A stretch of DNA of 64,000 nucleotides from Atopobiaceae bacterium (GCA_030525685.1 JAUNEG010000006.1:30786-94785); one strand, 5' to 3'; shown: positions 1-7,600, numbered from the stretch's first letter. Notes: generated from the sequence alone by a model not told the origin. Numbers and translations are program-made.

Positions 1-1
1 G

Positions 2-562
2 CTGCGCTGGGCCGCGCTCTTGCACGACGTGGCCAAGCCCGCGTGCTGGAGCGAGGACGTCTCGGGGCGCGGGCACTTCTTCGGGCACCCGGGGGAGGGC
101 GCGCGGATGACGCGACGCGTGATGGGCCGCCTGGCGATCCCGGGCGACGTCACCCGCGGGGCGGCGGCGCTCGTGCTGCTGCACGACTTCGAGATCCGGG
201 CGAGCGCGCCGTCCATGCGGCGGATGCTCTCCGAGCTGGAGGCGTCGGCGCCAGGTCAGGCGCGGCCGCTGGCCTTCGCGCTTCTCGACCTCAAGCGCGC
301 CGACGCGGTGGCCAAGGCGCCCGCGTGCACGGGCTACGCCGTGGAGCTGGACGCCATGAGCGCGGTACTGCGCCGCGAGCTGGCGTCGGGCGGCGTGTGG
401 CGCGCGCGCGACCTGGCCGTGGGCGGCGCCGACGTGATCGCCGAGCGCGGCATCGAGCCCGGGCCCGGCGTGGGCATGGTGCTCGCCCAGCTCCTGGAGG
501 CCGTGAAGGCCGACGAGGTCCCCAACGAGCGCGAGGCCCTTCTCGCCTGGCTCAGATGGTAG
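2..562 (+). CDS. CCA tRNA nucleotidyltransferase-like HD-domain protein, C-terminal part
   Basis: The frame is open from the window edge to a TAG at 560-562, so the start lies outside. The visible 186 residues begin inside an HD-type metal-binding module: LLHDVAKP, then a histidine in GHFFGHP, then LLLHDFEI. A helical region follows. This arrangement matches the C-terminal half of bacterial CCA-adding enzymes/poly(A) polymerase-family proteins that carry an HD domain, which repair or complete tRNA 3' ends. The tRNA cluster just downstream fits that role, but another HD-domain phosphohydrolase is possible because the catalytic nucleotidyltransferase head is not in view. Confidence 0.65.
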   Translation: MRWAALLHDVAKPACWSEDVSGRGHFFGHPGEGARMTRRVMGRLAIPGDVTRGAAALVLLHDFEIRASAPSMRRMLSELEASAPGQARPLAFALLDLKRADAVAKAPACTGYAVELDAMSAVLRRELASGGVWRARDLAVGGADVIAERGIEPGPGVGMVLAQLLEAVKADEVPNEREALLAWLRW

Positions 563-659
563 CCGCCCCCGCATAACTTCTCCAGAATTTCCGGTTGCGC
601 GCGCGGGACGGTTCCCGTATAGTACTTCCTTGCGCTGAGAGGCGCACGAAGTGGCAAAT

Positions 660-733
660 TGGGACTTCGTCTAGTGGTAGGACAGCGGATTCTGGTTCCG
701 TCAACGGGAGTTCGACTCTCTCAGTCCCAGCCA
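660..733 (+). tRNA. tRNA-Gln (anticodon CTG)
   Basis: A full cloverleaf can be folded. The acceptor is TGGGACT/AGTCCCA, the T stem GGGAG/CTCTC has loop TTCGACT, and the anticodon loop TTCTGGT places CTG at 34-36. The CCA end is encoded (731-733). It is the first of three tRNAs in a row on this strand. Confidence 0.95.
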
Positions 734-762
734 TTTGCCGCCTGCCTCACAATCGCATATGT

Positions 763-839
763 GGCCCGTTCGTCTAGCGGTTCAGGACGCCGCCCTCTCA
801 AGGCGGAGATCACCGGTTCGAATCCGGTACGGGCTACCA
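763..839 (+). tRNA. tRNA-Glu (anticodon CTC), copy 1
   Basis: The acceptor is GGCCCGT/ACGGGCT, the anticodon stem CCGCC/GGCGG has loop CTCTCAA giving CTC, and the T arm is CCGGT/ATCCGG-like. CCA is encoded. It is nearly identical to the copy that follows 4 bases later. Confidence 0.95.
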
Positions 840-843
840 GAAC

Positions 844-920
844 GGCCCGTTCGTCTAGCGGTTCAGGACGCCGCCCTCTCAAGGCGGAGATCACCAGTTC
901 GAATCTGGTACGGGCTACCA
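844..920 (+). tRNA. tRNA-Glu (anticodon CTC), copy 2; prophage attachment gene
   Basis: It has the same sequence as copy 1 except for a compensatory change in the T stem (CCGG to CCAG, paired with CTGG). CCA is encoded at 918-920. Its last ten bases are part of the 13-bp core shared with the right end of the prophage, so the phage integrated here and kept the tRNA intact. The minus-strand integrase frame runs into this gene as far as 863. Confidence 0.95.
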
Positions 921-2389
921 ACCTTGAATTCGGCGAACTGCCCCCTAGCTGGGCGTTCGCCGATTTTTTGTGCCGCGCTGACGCCCGTTTCGAGCAGGTT
1001 CTCGCTCGCGCGCCACGGAATCTCCACACGGAGCACGCCCCTCTCGTCGATGGTCGCGCGGGAGGCGGCGTGGCGCAGCAGCGTCTCGGGGTCGCGCCGG
1101 CAGAGGCGCGTGCGGACCCACCTCGCCATCTCCTCGACCGTCGGGACCGCCATGGCGACCGCCTCGAGCTCGCGCTCGAGCTTCGCGCGCTCCTCGGCGA
1201 GCTCCGCCAGGCGCCGGTCGGTCCCCGGCGGCACCACGCCCGCCTCCACCGCCCGCAGGATGTTCCCCTCGGCGCGGGAGATCTCCGCCAGGCGCCGGCG
1301 GGCGCGGCGGACGGCGGGGGAGTCCCCGTCGCTCTCCATGGCGAGCACCGCCGCCCGGGCGACGCGCTCGGAGAGCCCGGGGTCGGCGAAGGCGCGGGCG
1401 AGGGCCGCCACGGCCGCCCGCTCCACCTCGTCCTTGGGGTAGCGCCTCTCGTGGCCGTCGCCTGTCGGCACGGAGTAGTAGAGGTAGCGCCTGCCCGAGC
1501 AGCCCGTGCCGCTCGTGCCGCGGTAGGGGGTCCCGGTCGCGGCGTCGAGGAGGCGCCCGGCGAGCGCGAAGGCGTTCTGGCGCGGGTGGCTCGACATCAT
1601 CGCCTGGACGGCGTAGTAGGTCTCGTCGGAGACCAGCCTGGGCACGCCTCCCTCCCTCCTGACGCCGTTGAAGGAGTAGACGCCCCGGTACTTCTCGTTG
1701 GTTAGCACGCCGCGCAGCGAGTTGAACGTCCAGGGGTTGCCGCGCGTGTTGCGCGACCCCGCGGCGTTGAGCCACGCCACGACGGCCTTGCGGCCCTCTC
1801 CGGCGGCGACGCGGTCGAAGGCCTCGCGCACGAAGGGCGCCTCGTCCTCGTCCACCTCGTAGCGGCCGTCGGCGCCCGTGCGGTAGCCGTAGACGCGCAC
1901 GCCGTTCACGAGGCAGCCCTCGGCGTTCCCCATCATGCCGCGCAGCGTGTTCTGCGCGAGGTTGCGGGAGTAGTACTCGTTGTAGCCATCGATCACGGCC
2001 TCGAGGATGACGCCCTCGGGGCCGTCGGGGATGGACTCCATGGCGGACCGGAGCTCGACGCCGCACTCGGAGAGGCGCTTGCGGTAGACAGCCGCGTCGA
2101 AGCGGTCGCGCGCGAAGCGGTCGAGCTTGTAGACGAGCACCGTGCCGAAGTTGCCCGAGCGGGCGTCGGCGACCATGCGCAGGAACTCCGGGCGCTCGTC
2201 GCTCGTGCCCGAGATGGCGCGGTCGGCGTAGGTGGCCACCACCGCGAGGCCGTGGCCCGCCGCCCAGTCGGAGCACACGCGCACCTGGTCCTCGATGGAC
2301 TCGTCGCGCTGCTTGTCCGAAGAAAAGCGCGCGTAGATCACGCACGCGCTGCGGTCGGGCTCTGGCGCCCGCCTCTTCCTGCGTGGCAT
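863..2389 (-). CDS. Large serine recombinase (phage integrase)
   Basis: This 508-residue protein has an N-terminal resolvase domain with the motif VIYARFSSDKQ (probable catalytic Ser23), then YKLDRFARDRFD, then a recombinase domain (about residues 165-270) and a coiled-coil region (about 385-430). It should catalyse attP x attB strand exchange. ATG at 2389 is preceded by AAAGGCAGGT. The usual four-cysteine zinc ribbon after the recombinase domain is not intact here (only one Cys, in GTGCSGRR). The frame crosses the att core and stops inside the tRNA-Glu, so its last 16 residues are encoded by antisense tRNA. It is the last gene of the minus-strand lysogeny arm. Confidence 0.92.
   Translation of the reverse strand: MPRRKRRAPEPDRSACVIYARFSSDKQRDESIEDQVRVCSDWAAGHGLAVVATYADRAISGTSDERPEFLRMVADARSGNFGTVLVYKLDRFARDRFDAAVYRKRLSECGVELRSAMESIPDGPEGVILEAVIDGYNEYYSRNLAQNTLRGMMGNAEGCLVNGVRVYGYRTGADGRYEVDEDEAPFVREAFDRVAAGEGRKAVVAWLNAAGSRNTRGNPWTFNSLRGVLTNEKYRGVYSFNGVRREGGVPRLVSDETYYAVQAMMSSHPRQNAFALAGRLLDAATGTPYRGTSGTGCSGRRYLYYSVPTGDGHERRYPKDEVERAAVAALARAFADPGLSERVARAAVLAMESDGDSPAVRRARRRLAEISRAEGNILRAVEAGVVPPGTDRRLAELAEERAKLERELEAVAMAVPTVEEMARWVRTRLCRRDPETLLRHAASRATIDERGVLRVEIPWRASENLLETGVSAAQKIGERPARGQFAEFKVGSPYQIRTGDLRLERAAS
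911..923. other. attL core of the prophage
   Basis: CGGGCTACCAACC occurs here across the tRNA-Glu 3' end and again at 33264-33276. The base before and the base after the core differ between the two sites, so 13 bp is the full identity. It lies inside the reading frame of the integrase. Confidence 0.88.
931..969 (+). terminator. Phage-supplied terminator for the tRNA-Glu transcript
   Basis: The hairpin CGGCGAAC/GTTCGCCG is extended by GCCC/GGGC inside and followed by six T residues at 964-969. It lies 11 bases past the tRNA CCA, on the phage side of attL, so it can replace the host terminator that integration moved to 33282. The same DNA encodes part of the integrase C-terminal region on the other strand. 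Confidence 0.75.
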
Positions 2390-2478
2390 AATGTACCTGC
2401 CTTTCAAGTGTTCCCTTGGCTGGCGCTTGCCCCGTGTCGTCTGGCAGGACGCGCGGGGCGCTTCTTTGTTCTCTAGAC

Positions 2479-3159
2479 TCATCCCGCCCAGTCGAGCGGG
2501 TCGTGCCTCTCCTCGTTCACATGAACGCTCAGGAAGAGGCCGAGCACGACCACTTTCGAGAATTTGCCCTGCACGACCCGCTTGCATGCGGCATAGTGGG
2601 CTCCGGTGGTGAGCACGTCATCGACCAGGACGACGTATCGCTCCGAACTCGAGGGAGGAATCTCGCCGCAGGTCATGTTCCGTGCCAGGAAGCCAGGGTC
2701 ACGCGACCCGGTTCCGGCATGGGCCTTTCCTACGTTCTGCTTCGTGTCGAGCAGCGGAAGGTATTTCACCCATGGGACGTCCCGCTCTACAATCCGGCAT
2801 AGGGAGTCGAGCCTCGGATCATAATCCTGTGATGACCGGGGTTTCGACGTCGGTATGGGGACGAGGTAGACGTCCTTGCTCTCGAGCACGTCTTCCTGAT
2901 CGCCAAAGAACGACTTGACATAGCCGGCAAGGGTCTCAATCGCCTGGTGCTTGTAATACATGGGCGCGCTGTTGGCAGCGTACTTTTGCGGGTCGTGCTT
3001 GAAGTTGGTGATGAGCTGATTCGCCTTGGCATGAGGCCCGTCATCCCATCCGCGGCTATCCCTTATGAGGTAGTAGTAGCAGAGGTCGTTCGACTCGAGG
3101 TGGTTTCTCGTTGACCTGAGCACGGAGTCAACGTACGTCCAGCACGTTCCCTCACTCAT
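2479..3159 (-). CDS. Phosphoribosyltransferase-like protein (ComFC-type fold)
   Basis: The 226-residue protein has a type I PRTase PRPP-binding loop, VVLVDDVLTTG, at about residues 176-186, preceded by PIPTSKPR as in ComF-like proteins. The N-terminal half is not recognisable. Its ATG (3157-3159) overlaps the stop of the upstream DprA-like gene in ATGAGTGA, which indicates translational coupling and probably a functional pair. Possible roles are nucleotide or NAD-related chemistry in a phage-borne conflict module, or a competence-like function. The substrate cannot be read from the sequence. Confidence 0.7.
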   Translation of the reverse strand: MSEGTCWTYVDSVLRSTRNHLESNDLCYYYLIRDSRGWDDGPHAKANQLITNFKHDPQKYAANSAPMYYKHQAIETLAGYVKSFFGDQEDVLESKDVYLVPIPTSKPRSSQDYDPRLDSLCRIVERDVPWVKYLPLLDTKQNVGKAHAGTGSRDPGFLARNMTCGEIPPSSSERYVVLVDDVLTTGAHYAACKRVVQGKFSKVVVLGLFLSVHVNEERHDPLDWAG

Positions 3160-4093
3160 GGCTGCCCCTGTACAGGCTGAGGTCATCCATGATTTCCAGC
3201 ACTTCTGCCGCATTGCTAATCACGTGGACGTAGTCCCGCTGGGCCCACTTTCTCGGCCACGAGAGAGACTCGTTGTCGTAACAGTGCTTCGTGATGAAGA
3301 GGGGCCTGCCCTGGTGCGCGCAGGCGCGGGCCTGCGTGAGGGTTCCGCTCGTGTCGGACGCCTCTACGATGATGGTTGCGTCAGAGATGGCGGCCATAAG
3401 TTCGTTGCGCTCGGGGAAGTAGTACCGCTTGGTCTTGAATGGCTGCACGTGGTACCTGTAGAAAGGCACCTGGCTCACGATTAGCCCGTTCTCCTCAAGC
3501 ATGGCGTCGACCAGCTTCTGGTTCTCCCTTGGATAGCACTCATCGATGGGCGTCCCGATGACTCCGACAACGCATCCGCTTCCATACTTAAGGGCGGACA
3601 TGGTTGCCGACGTATCGATTCCCGCGGCGAGACCGGTAACGACGGCCTTGTTGTCCTTGGCGAGATCCTCCGCTATTTGAGCTGCGAGGGAGAGCCCCTC
3701 ACTCGAGGCTTTTCTCGAGCCGACCACGGAAAAGCTCCTCATGCTCATGAGGCTGAGGCTTCCGCGGAAGTAGAGAATGGGCGCGGGCCTCTCGGAGTCG
3801 GCGAGCGACTCCGGCCAGGAGGGCGTCCCCTTGATGGCGAGGTCAAACGTACCGGCCTTGCGCGACACGTACTCCTCTACTTCCCTGTATTCGTCGCTGG
3901 GCCGGGGGTCGAAGAGACCCGACTCTTCCAGCAGAGCCTGGAGGGGCAGGCGGTCCGATCCGACCGTCATCTCGGTGACCCTCTTTAGCGTCATCTCGTC
4001 GCGCGAGTACAGGTACTCGTATGCGACAAGCTCGTCAAATGGCGAAACCGTTGCGCGCGAAAGCGCCTCCTTCAGCATCGTTGCTGGGCTCAT
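3152..4093 (-). CDS. DprA/Smf-like SLOG-fold protein
   Basis: The 313-residue protein carries the DprA signature order: VVGSRKAS (about residue 135), VTGLAAGIDTSA, CYPRENQ, FPERNELMAA and VEASDTSGTLTQA. DprA proteins bind ssDNA and load RecA, but SLOG-fold relatives also act as nucleotide sensors in conflict systems. The start is taken at ATG 4093, nine bases after GGGAG; TTG at 4102 is an alternative but sits too close to the AAGGAGG. It lies in a prophage and is coupled to a PRTase gene, which is unlike chromosomal dprA, so a defence or superinfection role is inferred rather than transformation. Confidence 0.8.
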   Translation of the reverse strand: MSPATMLKEALSRATVSPFDELVAYEYLYSRDEMTLKRVTEMTVGSDRLPLQALLEESGLFDPRPSDEYREVEEYVSRKAGTFDLAIKGTPSWPESLADSERPAPILYFRGSLSLMSMRSFSVVGSRKASSEGLSLAAQIAEDLAKDNKAVVTGLAAGIDTSATMSALKYGSGCVVGVIGTPIDECYPRENQKLVDAMLEENGLIVSQVPFYRYHVQPFKTKRYYFPERNELMAAISDATIIVEASDTSGTLTQARACAHQGRPLFITKHCYDNESLSWPRKWAQRDYVHVISNAAEVLEIMDDLSLYRGSHE

Positions 4094-4195
4094 GAAACTC
4101 AACTCCCTCCTTGCCCCTGTGATTGTACCTCAATAGTAGAACACGTGTTTCAGAAGATGGACTTACGGCAGGGTTTCGGACGCGAGCGCGGCTCT

Positions 4196-4360
4196 TCATC
4201 GCGACACCCTCCTGTACCTCGCGGTCTCCGGGTCGTACGGCTTCTCCCCGAACGTGGCCAGTAACTCCTTGTTCCTCCGGTCCTCCTCGTTCACGAGGTC
4301 GAAGACCTCCCAATGAGCTCCGGGAACATTCTTGACAGTCTGGCATAGTGCCCTACGAGA
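4196..4360 (-). pseudogene. Start-less 55-codon reading frame in phase after the exonuclease stop
   Basis: Directly after the TAG of the exonuclease gene the same frame stays open for 54 sense codons to TGA at 4196-4198. It reads as real-looking protein (HWEVFDLVNEEDRRNKELL, then FGEKPYDPETARYRRVSR). There is no ATG and no ribosome site at its head. It could be the eroded 3' end of a small gene, or an extension made by TAG readthrough. I do not recognise the family. Confidence 0.35.
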
Positions 4361-5488
4361 CTATGGCCTTGCTTCGCCGTACAGCTCGCACTCCTGGATG
4401 ATCTGGATGGGCGCGCCCTTCGCCTGCAGGTCCATCGCCTTCTTGACCTTGGTGCCGTAGGACCCCATGGCGTACGCCTCGCTGCCGCAGCCGCCGACCA
4501 CGACGTAGCTCACCTTTCCCGACGGCTTCCCGGCGATCAGGCCGCCCCTCTCGGTGATGAACCTCTCTACGTCGTCCTTCGACCCGTGCTCGAAGTTGCC
4601 GGTCAGCACGAACTTCCTGCCCTCGAACTCGATGTCAGAATGTTCCTCTGACTCGGCGGACGCGGGGTCCACGACGCGGGCGAACAGAGACTCGAGGTCG
4701 TCGGCCTCGCGCGCATCGAGGTCACCGTCGGAGACGGCGGCCTGGATCGCGTCGGCGACCTCGGACACCGTCGGGTCGTCCGCAAGGCTCTCGTGGGTGA
4801 CGACGTAGAGCAGGACGCCCATGGCCTCGTCCACGGAGACGGAGCCGTCCGACACGACGCCCGAGAGCAGCCTCACGAGCTCGGCCATGTCGCGGGTCCT
4901 CGCGCTGAGGGACCGCTCCGCGCGCGGTCTCTCTCTCGGCATCGGGTGGCTGTAGACGTAGAGCGAGAAGTGGCGGTCGAGGTCCTTGGGGTCGGCGAGG
5001 GACCAGAATACCCCGCGGCAGGCCTCGGCGTCCGCCTCCGCCTTGTGGTGGCGCTGCAACTCGACCCCGAGCCTCGCACACACGGTGGGCAGCTTGACGT
5101 CGGGGACGTCGCTCAGGGCGGCTCGGGCCATTTCCATCGTGTCGGCGTAGGTCGGCCGGCCCACGAGGATGCCGTACGCCTCGAACGCCTTCGAGAGGAC
5201 GCAGAGGTCGAACTTCGCATTGTGCGCGACGAGGCGGGTGCCGGAGATGAGCGGGCGAAGCTCGTCTTCCCAGAGCTCGGGCAGGGTCTTGGCCTGGCGG
5301 ACGCTGACGGGCGCTATCCCGTGGATGCGGATGTTGATGTCGTCGAAGCGCGCCTCCGGGTCGACGAGCCAAGAGCGCCTCTCCACGACCAGGCCCGACG
5401 GGTCCGTCTGCACGACGGCGATCGAGCAGACCCTGTCGTTTCTCCGGTTCGGCGTCTCCACGTCGAAGAAGGTAAGAAGATCGCTCAC
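4361..5488 (-). CDS. DnaQ-like 3'-5' exonuclease with C-terminal BRCT domain
   Basis: The 375-residue protein has a DEDDh exonuclease domain in residues 1-175: FFDVETPN, then VAHNAKFDLCVL, then HHKAEADAEACRG (His and last Asp). A helical linker follows, and a BRCT domain occupies about residues 295-370 (FEGRKFVLTGNF, then ITERGGLI). Such proteins trim or proofread DNA 3' ends. The GTG start (5488) abuts the repressor stop with no gap and has GGAGGCGG upstream, so it is co-transcribed with the repressor and expressed in the lysogen. A role in phage DNA repair or in attack on incoming DNA is inference. Confidence 0.85.
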   Translation of the reverse strand: MSDLLTFFDVETPNRRNDRVCSIAVVQTDPSGLVVERRSWLVDPEARFDDINIRIHGIAPVSVRQAKTLPELWEDELRPLISGTRLVAHNAKFDLCVLSKAFEAYGILVGRPTYADTMEMARAALSDVPDVKLPTVCARLGVELQRHHKAEADAEACRGVFWSLADPKDLDRHFSLYVYSHPMPRERPRAERSLSARTRDMAELVRLLSGVVSDGSVSVDEAMGVLLYVVTHESLADDPTVSEVADAIQAAVSDGDLDAREADDLESLFARVVDPASAESEEHSDIEFEGRKFVLTGNFEHGSKDDVERFITERGGLIAGKPSGKVSYVVVGGCGSEAYAMGSYGTKVKKAMDLQAKGAPIQIIQECELYGEARP

Positions 5489-5860
5489 CTACACCGCCTC
5501 CTCAGTATCCACTCCATGCGTATCAGGTTCTTGGGGGTAGGTGGACCGCATTCCGGCCACCACGTTGACGGCCACCTCGCGGCCCTCCTCGGAGAGGTCG
5601 CGGTACGCCGAGACGAGCGACGCCTCGCCGGGCTCGGGGACAACGGCAACCCCGGGGGCGGGGTGCTCGAGGTACCAGCCGGTCATGTCGTTGGGGGTGC
5701 AGCCGAGCGCCTCACAGCAGTTGCAAAGCTGCTCGATGCTCATCATGGTCTTTCCACGCTCCCAGTTGCCGATAGTCCCTATGTCCACCTGGAGCAGATC
5801 GGCGAGAGCTTGTTGGGTCATGGACCCCTTCTTTCGGAGTGCTTTTAGCTGGAGCTTCAC
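5489..5860 (-). CDS. XRE-family phage repressor (CI-like)
   Basis: The 123-residue protein has a helix-turn-helix domain in residues 1-65 (MTQQALADLLQVDIGTIGNWERG) and a short C-terminal region. The GTG start at 5860 has AAGGAGAGG upstream. It reads away from the palindrome-rich switch region and is divergent from a small Cro-like gene at 6091. This is the classic layout of a lysogeny repressor, which should bind the palindromes between the two genes. It lacks a LexA-type peptidase domain, so induction probably does not use self-cleavage. Confidence 0.85.
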   Translation of the reverse strand: MKLQLKALRKKGSMTQQALADLLQVDIGTIGNWERGKTMMSIEQLCNCCEALGCTPNDMTGWYLEHPAPGVAVVPEPGEASLVSAYRDLSEEGREVAVNVVAGMRSTYPQEPDTHGVDTEEAV

Positions 5861-6090
5861 ATCGCCTCTCCTTAATAGGGAATCAATTCGCTGTCAACAA
5901 TAGCGAGAGACTGGAGAATACGCAAGAATTTCCGGAAAATACTCTTGCAATATTTAAGAGATTCAATATACTGAGCCTGAGACAGTGAAGATATTCACTA
6001 TTCCGATTCATAGGCGAGCCTATGAATCCTACGGCTCTTCGTTGACAGAGCCAACGAAGAGCGCGGTCTTCTCGATGGGAGGGGAAGCGG
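5861..6090. promoter_or_regulatory. Lysis-lysogeny switch region with operator-like palindromes
   Basis: The stretch is AT-richer than its surroundings and lies between the divergent repressor and Cro-like genes. The palindromes are GCAAGA/TCTTGC (5922-5948) around TTTCCGGAAA (5929-5938); AGTGAA/TTCACT (5984-5999); an 11-bp perfect pair GATTCATAGGC/GCCTATGAATC (6005-6028); and an 11-bp perfect pair GCTCTTCGTTG/CAACGAAGAGC (6034-6062). A TTGACA on the minus strand near 5890 may serve the repressor promoter. The palindromes differ in sequence, so more than one protein, or RNA hairpins in the leader, may be involved. Confidence 0.7.
5945..5972 (+). promoter_or_regulatory. Probable lytic promoter upstream of the Cro-like gene
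   Basis: TTGCAA (5945-5950) and TATACT (5967-5972) are 16 bp apart. The predicted start near 5979 gives a leader of about 110 bases that contains three of the palindromes. The -35 box overlaps the GCAAGA/TCTTGC palindrome, as expected for a repressed promoter. Confidence 0.6.
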
Positions 6091-6327
6091 ATGCCTTTCA
6101 GCAAGTCGGTCTTCGCGGAGAACATGAGGCGCCGACGCGTGGTGCTGGACATGTCCCAGGCCGAGCTCGCCGAGCGGGCCGGGGTCACCCCGGACCTCGT
6201 GTGGAGCTACGAGAACGAGAAGTACGTGCCGGGCGCGGACAAGGCGTGCGCCATCGCCGAGGCGCTCGGGTGCACGATCAACGACCTGTGCGGGTGGGGC
6301 GACCCGGGGTGCGGTGACGCGGCGTGA
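6091..6327 (+). CDS. Small XRE-family regulator (Cro-like)
   Basis: The 78-residue protein is almost all helix-turn-helix (MSQAELAERAGVTPDLVWSY). ATG follows GGAGGGGAAGCGG. It is the first gene of the rightward early operon and is divergent from the repressor, so a Cro-like role is likely. Confidence 0.82.
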   Translation: MPFSKSVFAENMRRRRVVLDMSQAELAERAGVTPDLVWSYENEKYVPGADKACAIAEALGCTINDLCGWGDPGCGDAA

Positions 6328-6383
6328 GCGGCGTCGGCATGGACGCACTTCTTGTCCGCCAGTGGCCCCCGAGGGAAGGGTGA
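6324..6383 (+). CDS. Possible 19-residue peptide
   Basis: A GTG overlaps the stop of the Cro-like gene (GTGA) and the frame ends with QWPPREG. The next gene ends with IWPPREG from nearly the same bases, so this may be a duplicated gene end and not a real gene. Confidence 0.25.
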   Translation: MSGVGMDALLVRQWPPREG

Positions 6384-6388
6384 GGGCC

Positions 6389-6586
6389 GTGACCGTGGGG
6401 CGCGCGCTGCGACGCGTCGGGTGGGGGACCATGTGCTGCTCCGTCTGCCTCGCGTCCGTGTGGGGCGACTCGTGGGCCGCCTCGTTCCTCCTCGGCACGT
6501 TCCTCCTCGGCGTCGGCCTTGGGCTGCGGGACGGGCCGACGCTGCGGGACGCCCTGGCCTGGATCTGGCCCCCGAGGGAGGGGTAG
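6389..6586 (+). CDS. Small membrane protein, unknown
   Basis: This 65-residue frame starts at GTG 6389 behind GAGGG. It has one or two hydrophobic stretches (SFLLGTFLLGVGLGL) and a CCSVC motif. Tight packing with its neighbours suggests the early operon. The function is not recognised. Confidence 0.5.
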   Translation: MTVGRALRRVGWGTMCCSVCLASVWGDSWAASFLLGTFLLGVGLGLRDGPTLRDALAWIWPPREG

Positions 6587-6626
6587 CGATGGGCTCCGAT
6601 TACCACCCCCGAGCGAGGGCGGGCTG

Positions 6627-6722
6627 ATGACCCTCGTGGCCAAGTTCCTAGCCGCCTTACCGCGGTCGCGCGCGGCGGCGGGGAGAGATAGCAGACAGCG
6701 AAGAGAAAGAGGGACGAAATGA
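6627..6722 (+). CDS. Possible 31-residue basic peptide
   Basis: ATG overlaps the stop of a 12-codon frame (6589-6627), and its own TGA overlaps the next ATG (ATGA). The product is Arg-rich. The evidence is only the chained overlaps typical of this operon. Confidence 0.3.
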   Translation: MTLVAKFLAALPRSRAAAGRDSRQRRERGTK

Positions 6723-6934
6723 CGGATCGGGCACAGAGCAACGTGACGAAACAGGCGCAGGACAGCGCGCTCGCGGAGGCATCGACCGCCGAGCTCGCCG
6801 CGGAGCTGGCGTCCCGCGGGGCGAAGGTGACCACGCTCGCCGAGGGGCGAGCGCCACGCTCTCGCAGCGCGGGTCGGCGAGTAGGGGCCCGAGACCCGGG
6901 GGCACCGTCCGAAGGGGGCGAGGGGGCGCCATGA
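6719..6934 (+). CDS. Small hypothetical early protein
   Basis: The 71 residues have an Ala/Glu-rich helical first half, STAELAAELASRGAKV, and a low-complexity basic tail. The start follows GAAAGAGGGACGAA. It is linked by ATGA overlaps to the genes on both sides. No family is recognised. Confidence 0.5.
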   Translation: MTDRAQSNVTKQAQDSALAEASTAELAAELASRGAKVTTLAEGRAPRSRSAGRRVGARDPGAPSEGGEGAP

Positions 6935-7137
6935 GCGAGATCAGGAGGCTCAGGGAGGGGTGCGGGTGGTCGATGAGTCGCCTCGCGCGCGAGGCGGGCG
7001 TGAGCCACGCGGCGGTGTCCCACTGGGAGCGCGGCGGCGTGGCGAACATGCGGCTCGGCTGCGCCATCCGCGTGGCGGAGGCGCTGGGGGTCTCGGTCTA
7101 CGACCTCGTGGAGGGCGAGAGGGGGCGGCGGCGGTGA
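6931..7137 (+). CDS. Small XRE-family HTH protein
   Basis: The 68-residue protein is a single helix-turn-helix domain (MSRLAREAGVSHAAVSHWE). It overlaps the preceding stop by ATGA and the next start by GTGA. It is the third XRE protein of the prophage and probably a second early regulator. Confidence 0.75.
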   Translation: MSEIRRLREGCGWSMSRLAREAGVSHAAVSHWERGGVANMRLGCAIRVAEALGVSVYDLVEGERGRRR

Positions 7138-7373
7138 GCGCGAGGCTCGCGTCCGCGCTCTCGTGGGCCTCGGCGGTCGCGGTCTTCCTCGCGTGCGTCG
7201 CGGCCGTGTGCCTGGCGTCGTGGGCGCTGTATGCGCTCACGGTCGCGTGGCCGGCTCTGCTGCTCGCCCTCCTCGCCCTCATGGCGGCGCTCGCGGCCCT
7301 GCTCGTGCTCGCGCTCGCCTGGGCGGCAGTCGCCGGCCTGCGCGACTGGATCTGGGCCAGGTGGCCGCGGTGA
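7134..7373 (+). CDS. Small two-helix membrane protein
   Basis: The 79 residues start at GTG 7134, overlapping the previous TGA. Two long hydrophobic segments (about residues 11-35 and 40-68) are followed by a Trp-rich end, RDWIWARWPR. The topology suggests an inner-membrane accessory protein. The function is unknown. Confidence 0.6.
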   Translation: MSARLASALSWASAVAVFLACVAAVCLASWALYALTVAWPALLLALLALMAALAALLVLALAWAAVAGLRDWIWARWPR

Positions 7374-7600
7374 CCCGGTGCGCGGCGGGCGGGCTCGGGG
7401 GCCGGGGAAGCGCATAGGGACCCGAGCCTCCCCCGCAACGGCGCACCGACGACGGGCCGGCGACCCGGCCCCAGGAACGCCGGACCCCTCCTTTCGCCGG
7501 CGGGCGACCGTGACCCCGCCCGCCGCGCACCGGGCCACCGGTCCGACTCGTACCTTCACAACCGGATACCCGGATGCGCGGCGGCCAGAGAGGAGTGCTC
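7374..7600 (+). other. Intergenic, no gene seen
   Basis: This 227-bp very GC-rich stretch contains several CCGG-rich imperfect inverted repeats but no frame with a start and ribosome site. It could hold an RNA structure or a terminator-attenuator between the regulator genes and the SPFH gene. Confidence 0.4.

Noticed and set aside
763..839. First tRNA-Glu as the attachment site
   Set aside because: The bases after its CCA (GAACGG) do not match the right end; only the second copy is followed by ACC as at attR.
659..1705. Long plus-strand open frames across the tRNAs and antisense to the integrase
   Set aside because: They run through tRNA genes and mirror the codon bias of the minus-strand recombinase; there are no ribosome sites and no protein motifs.
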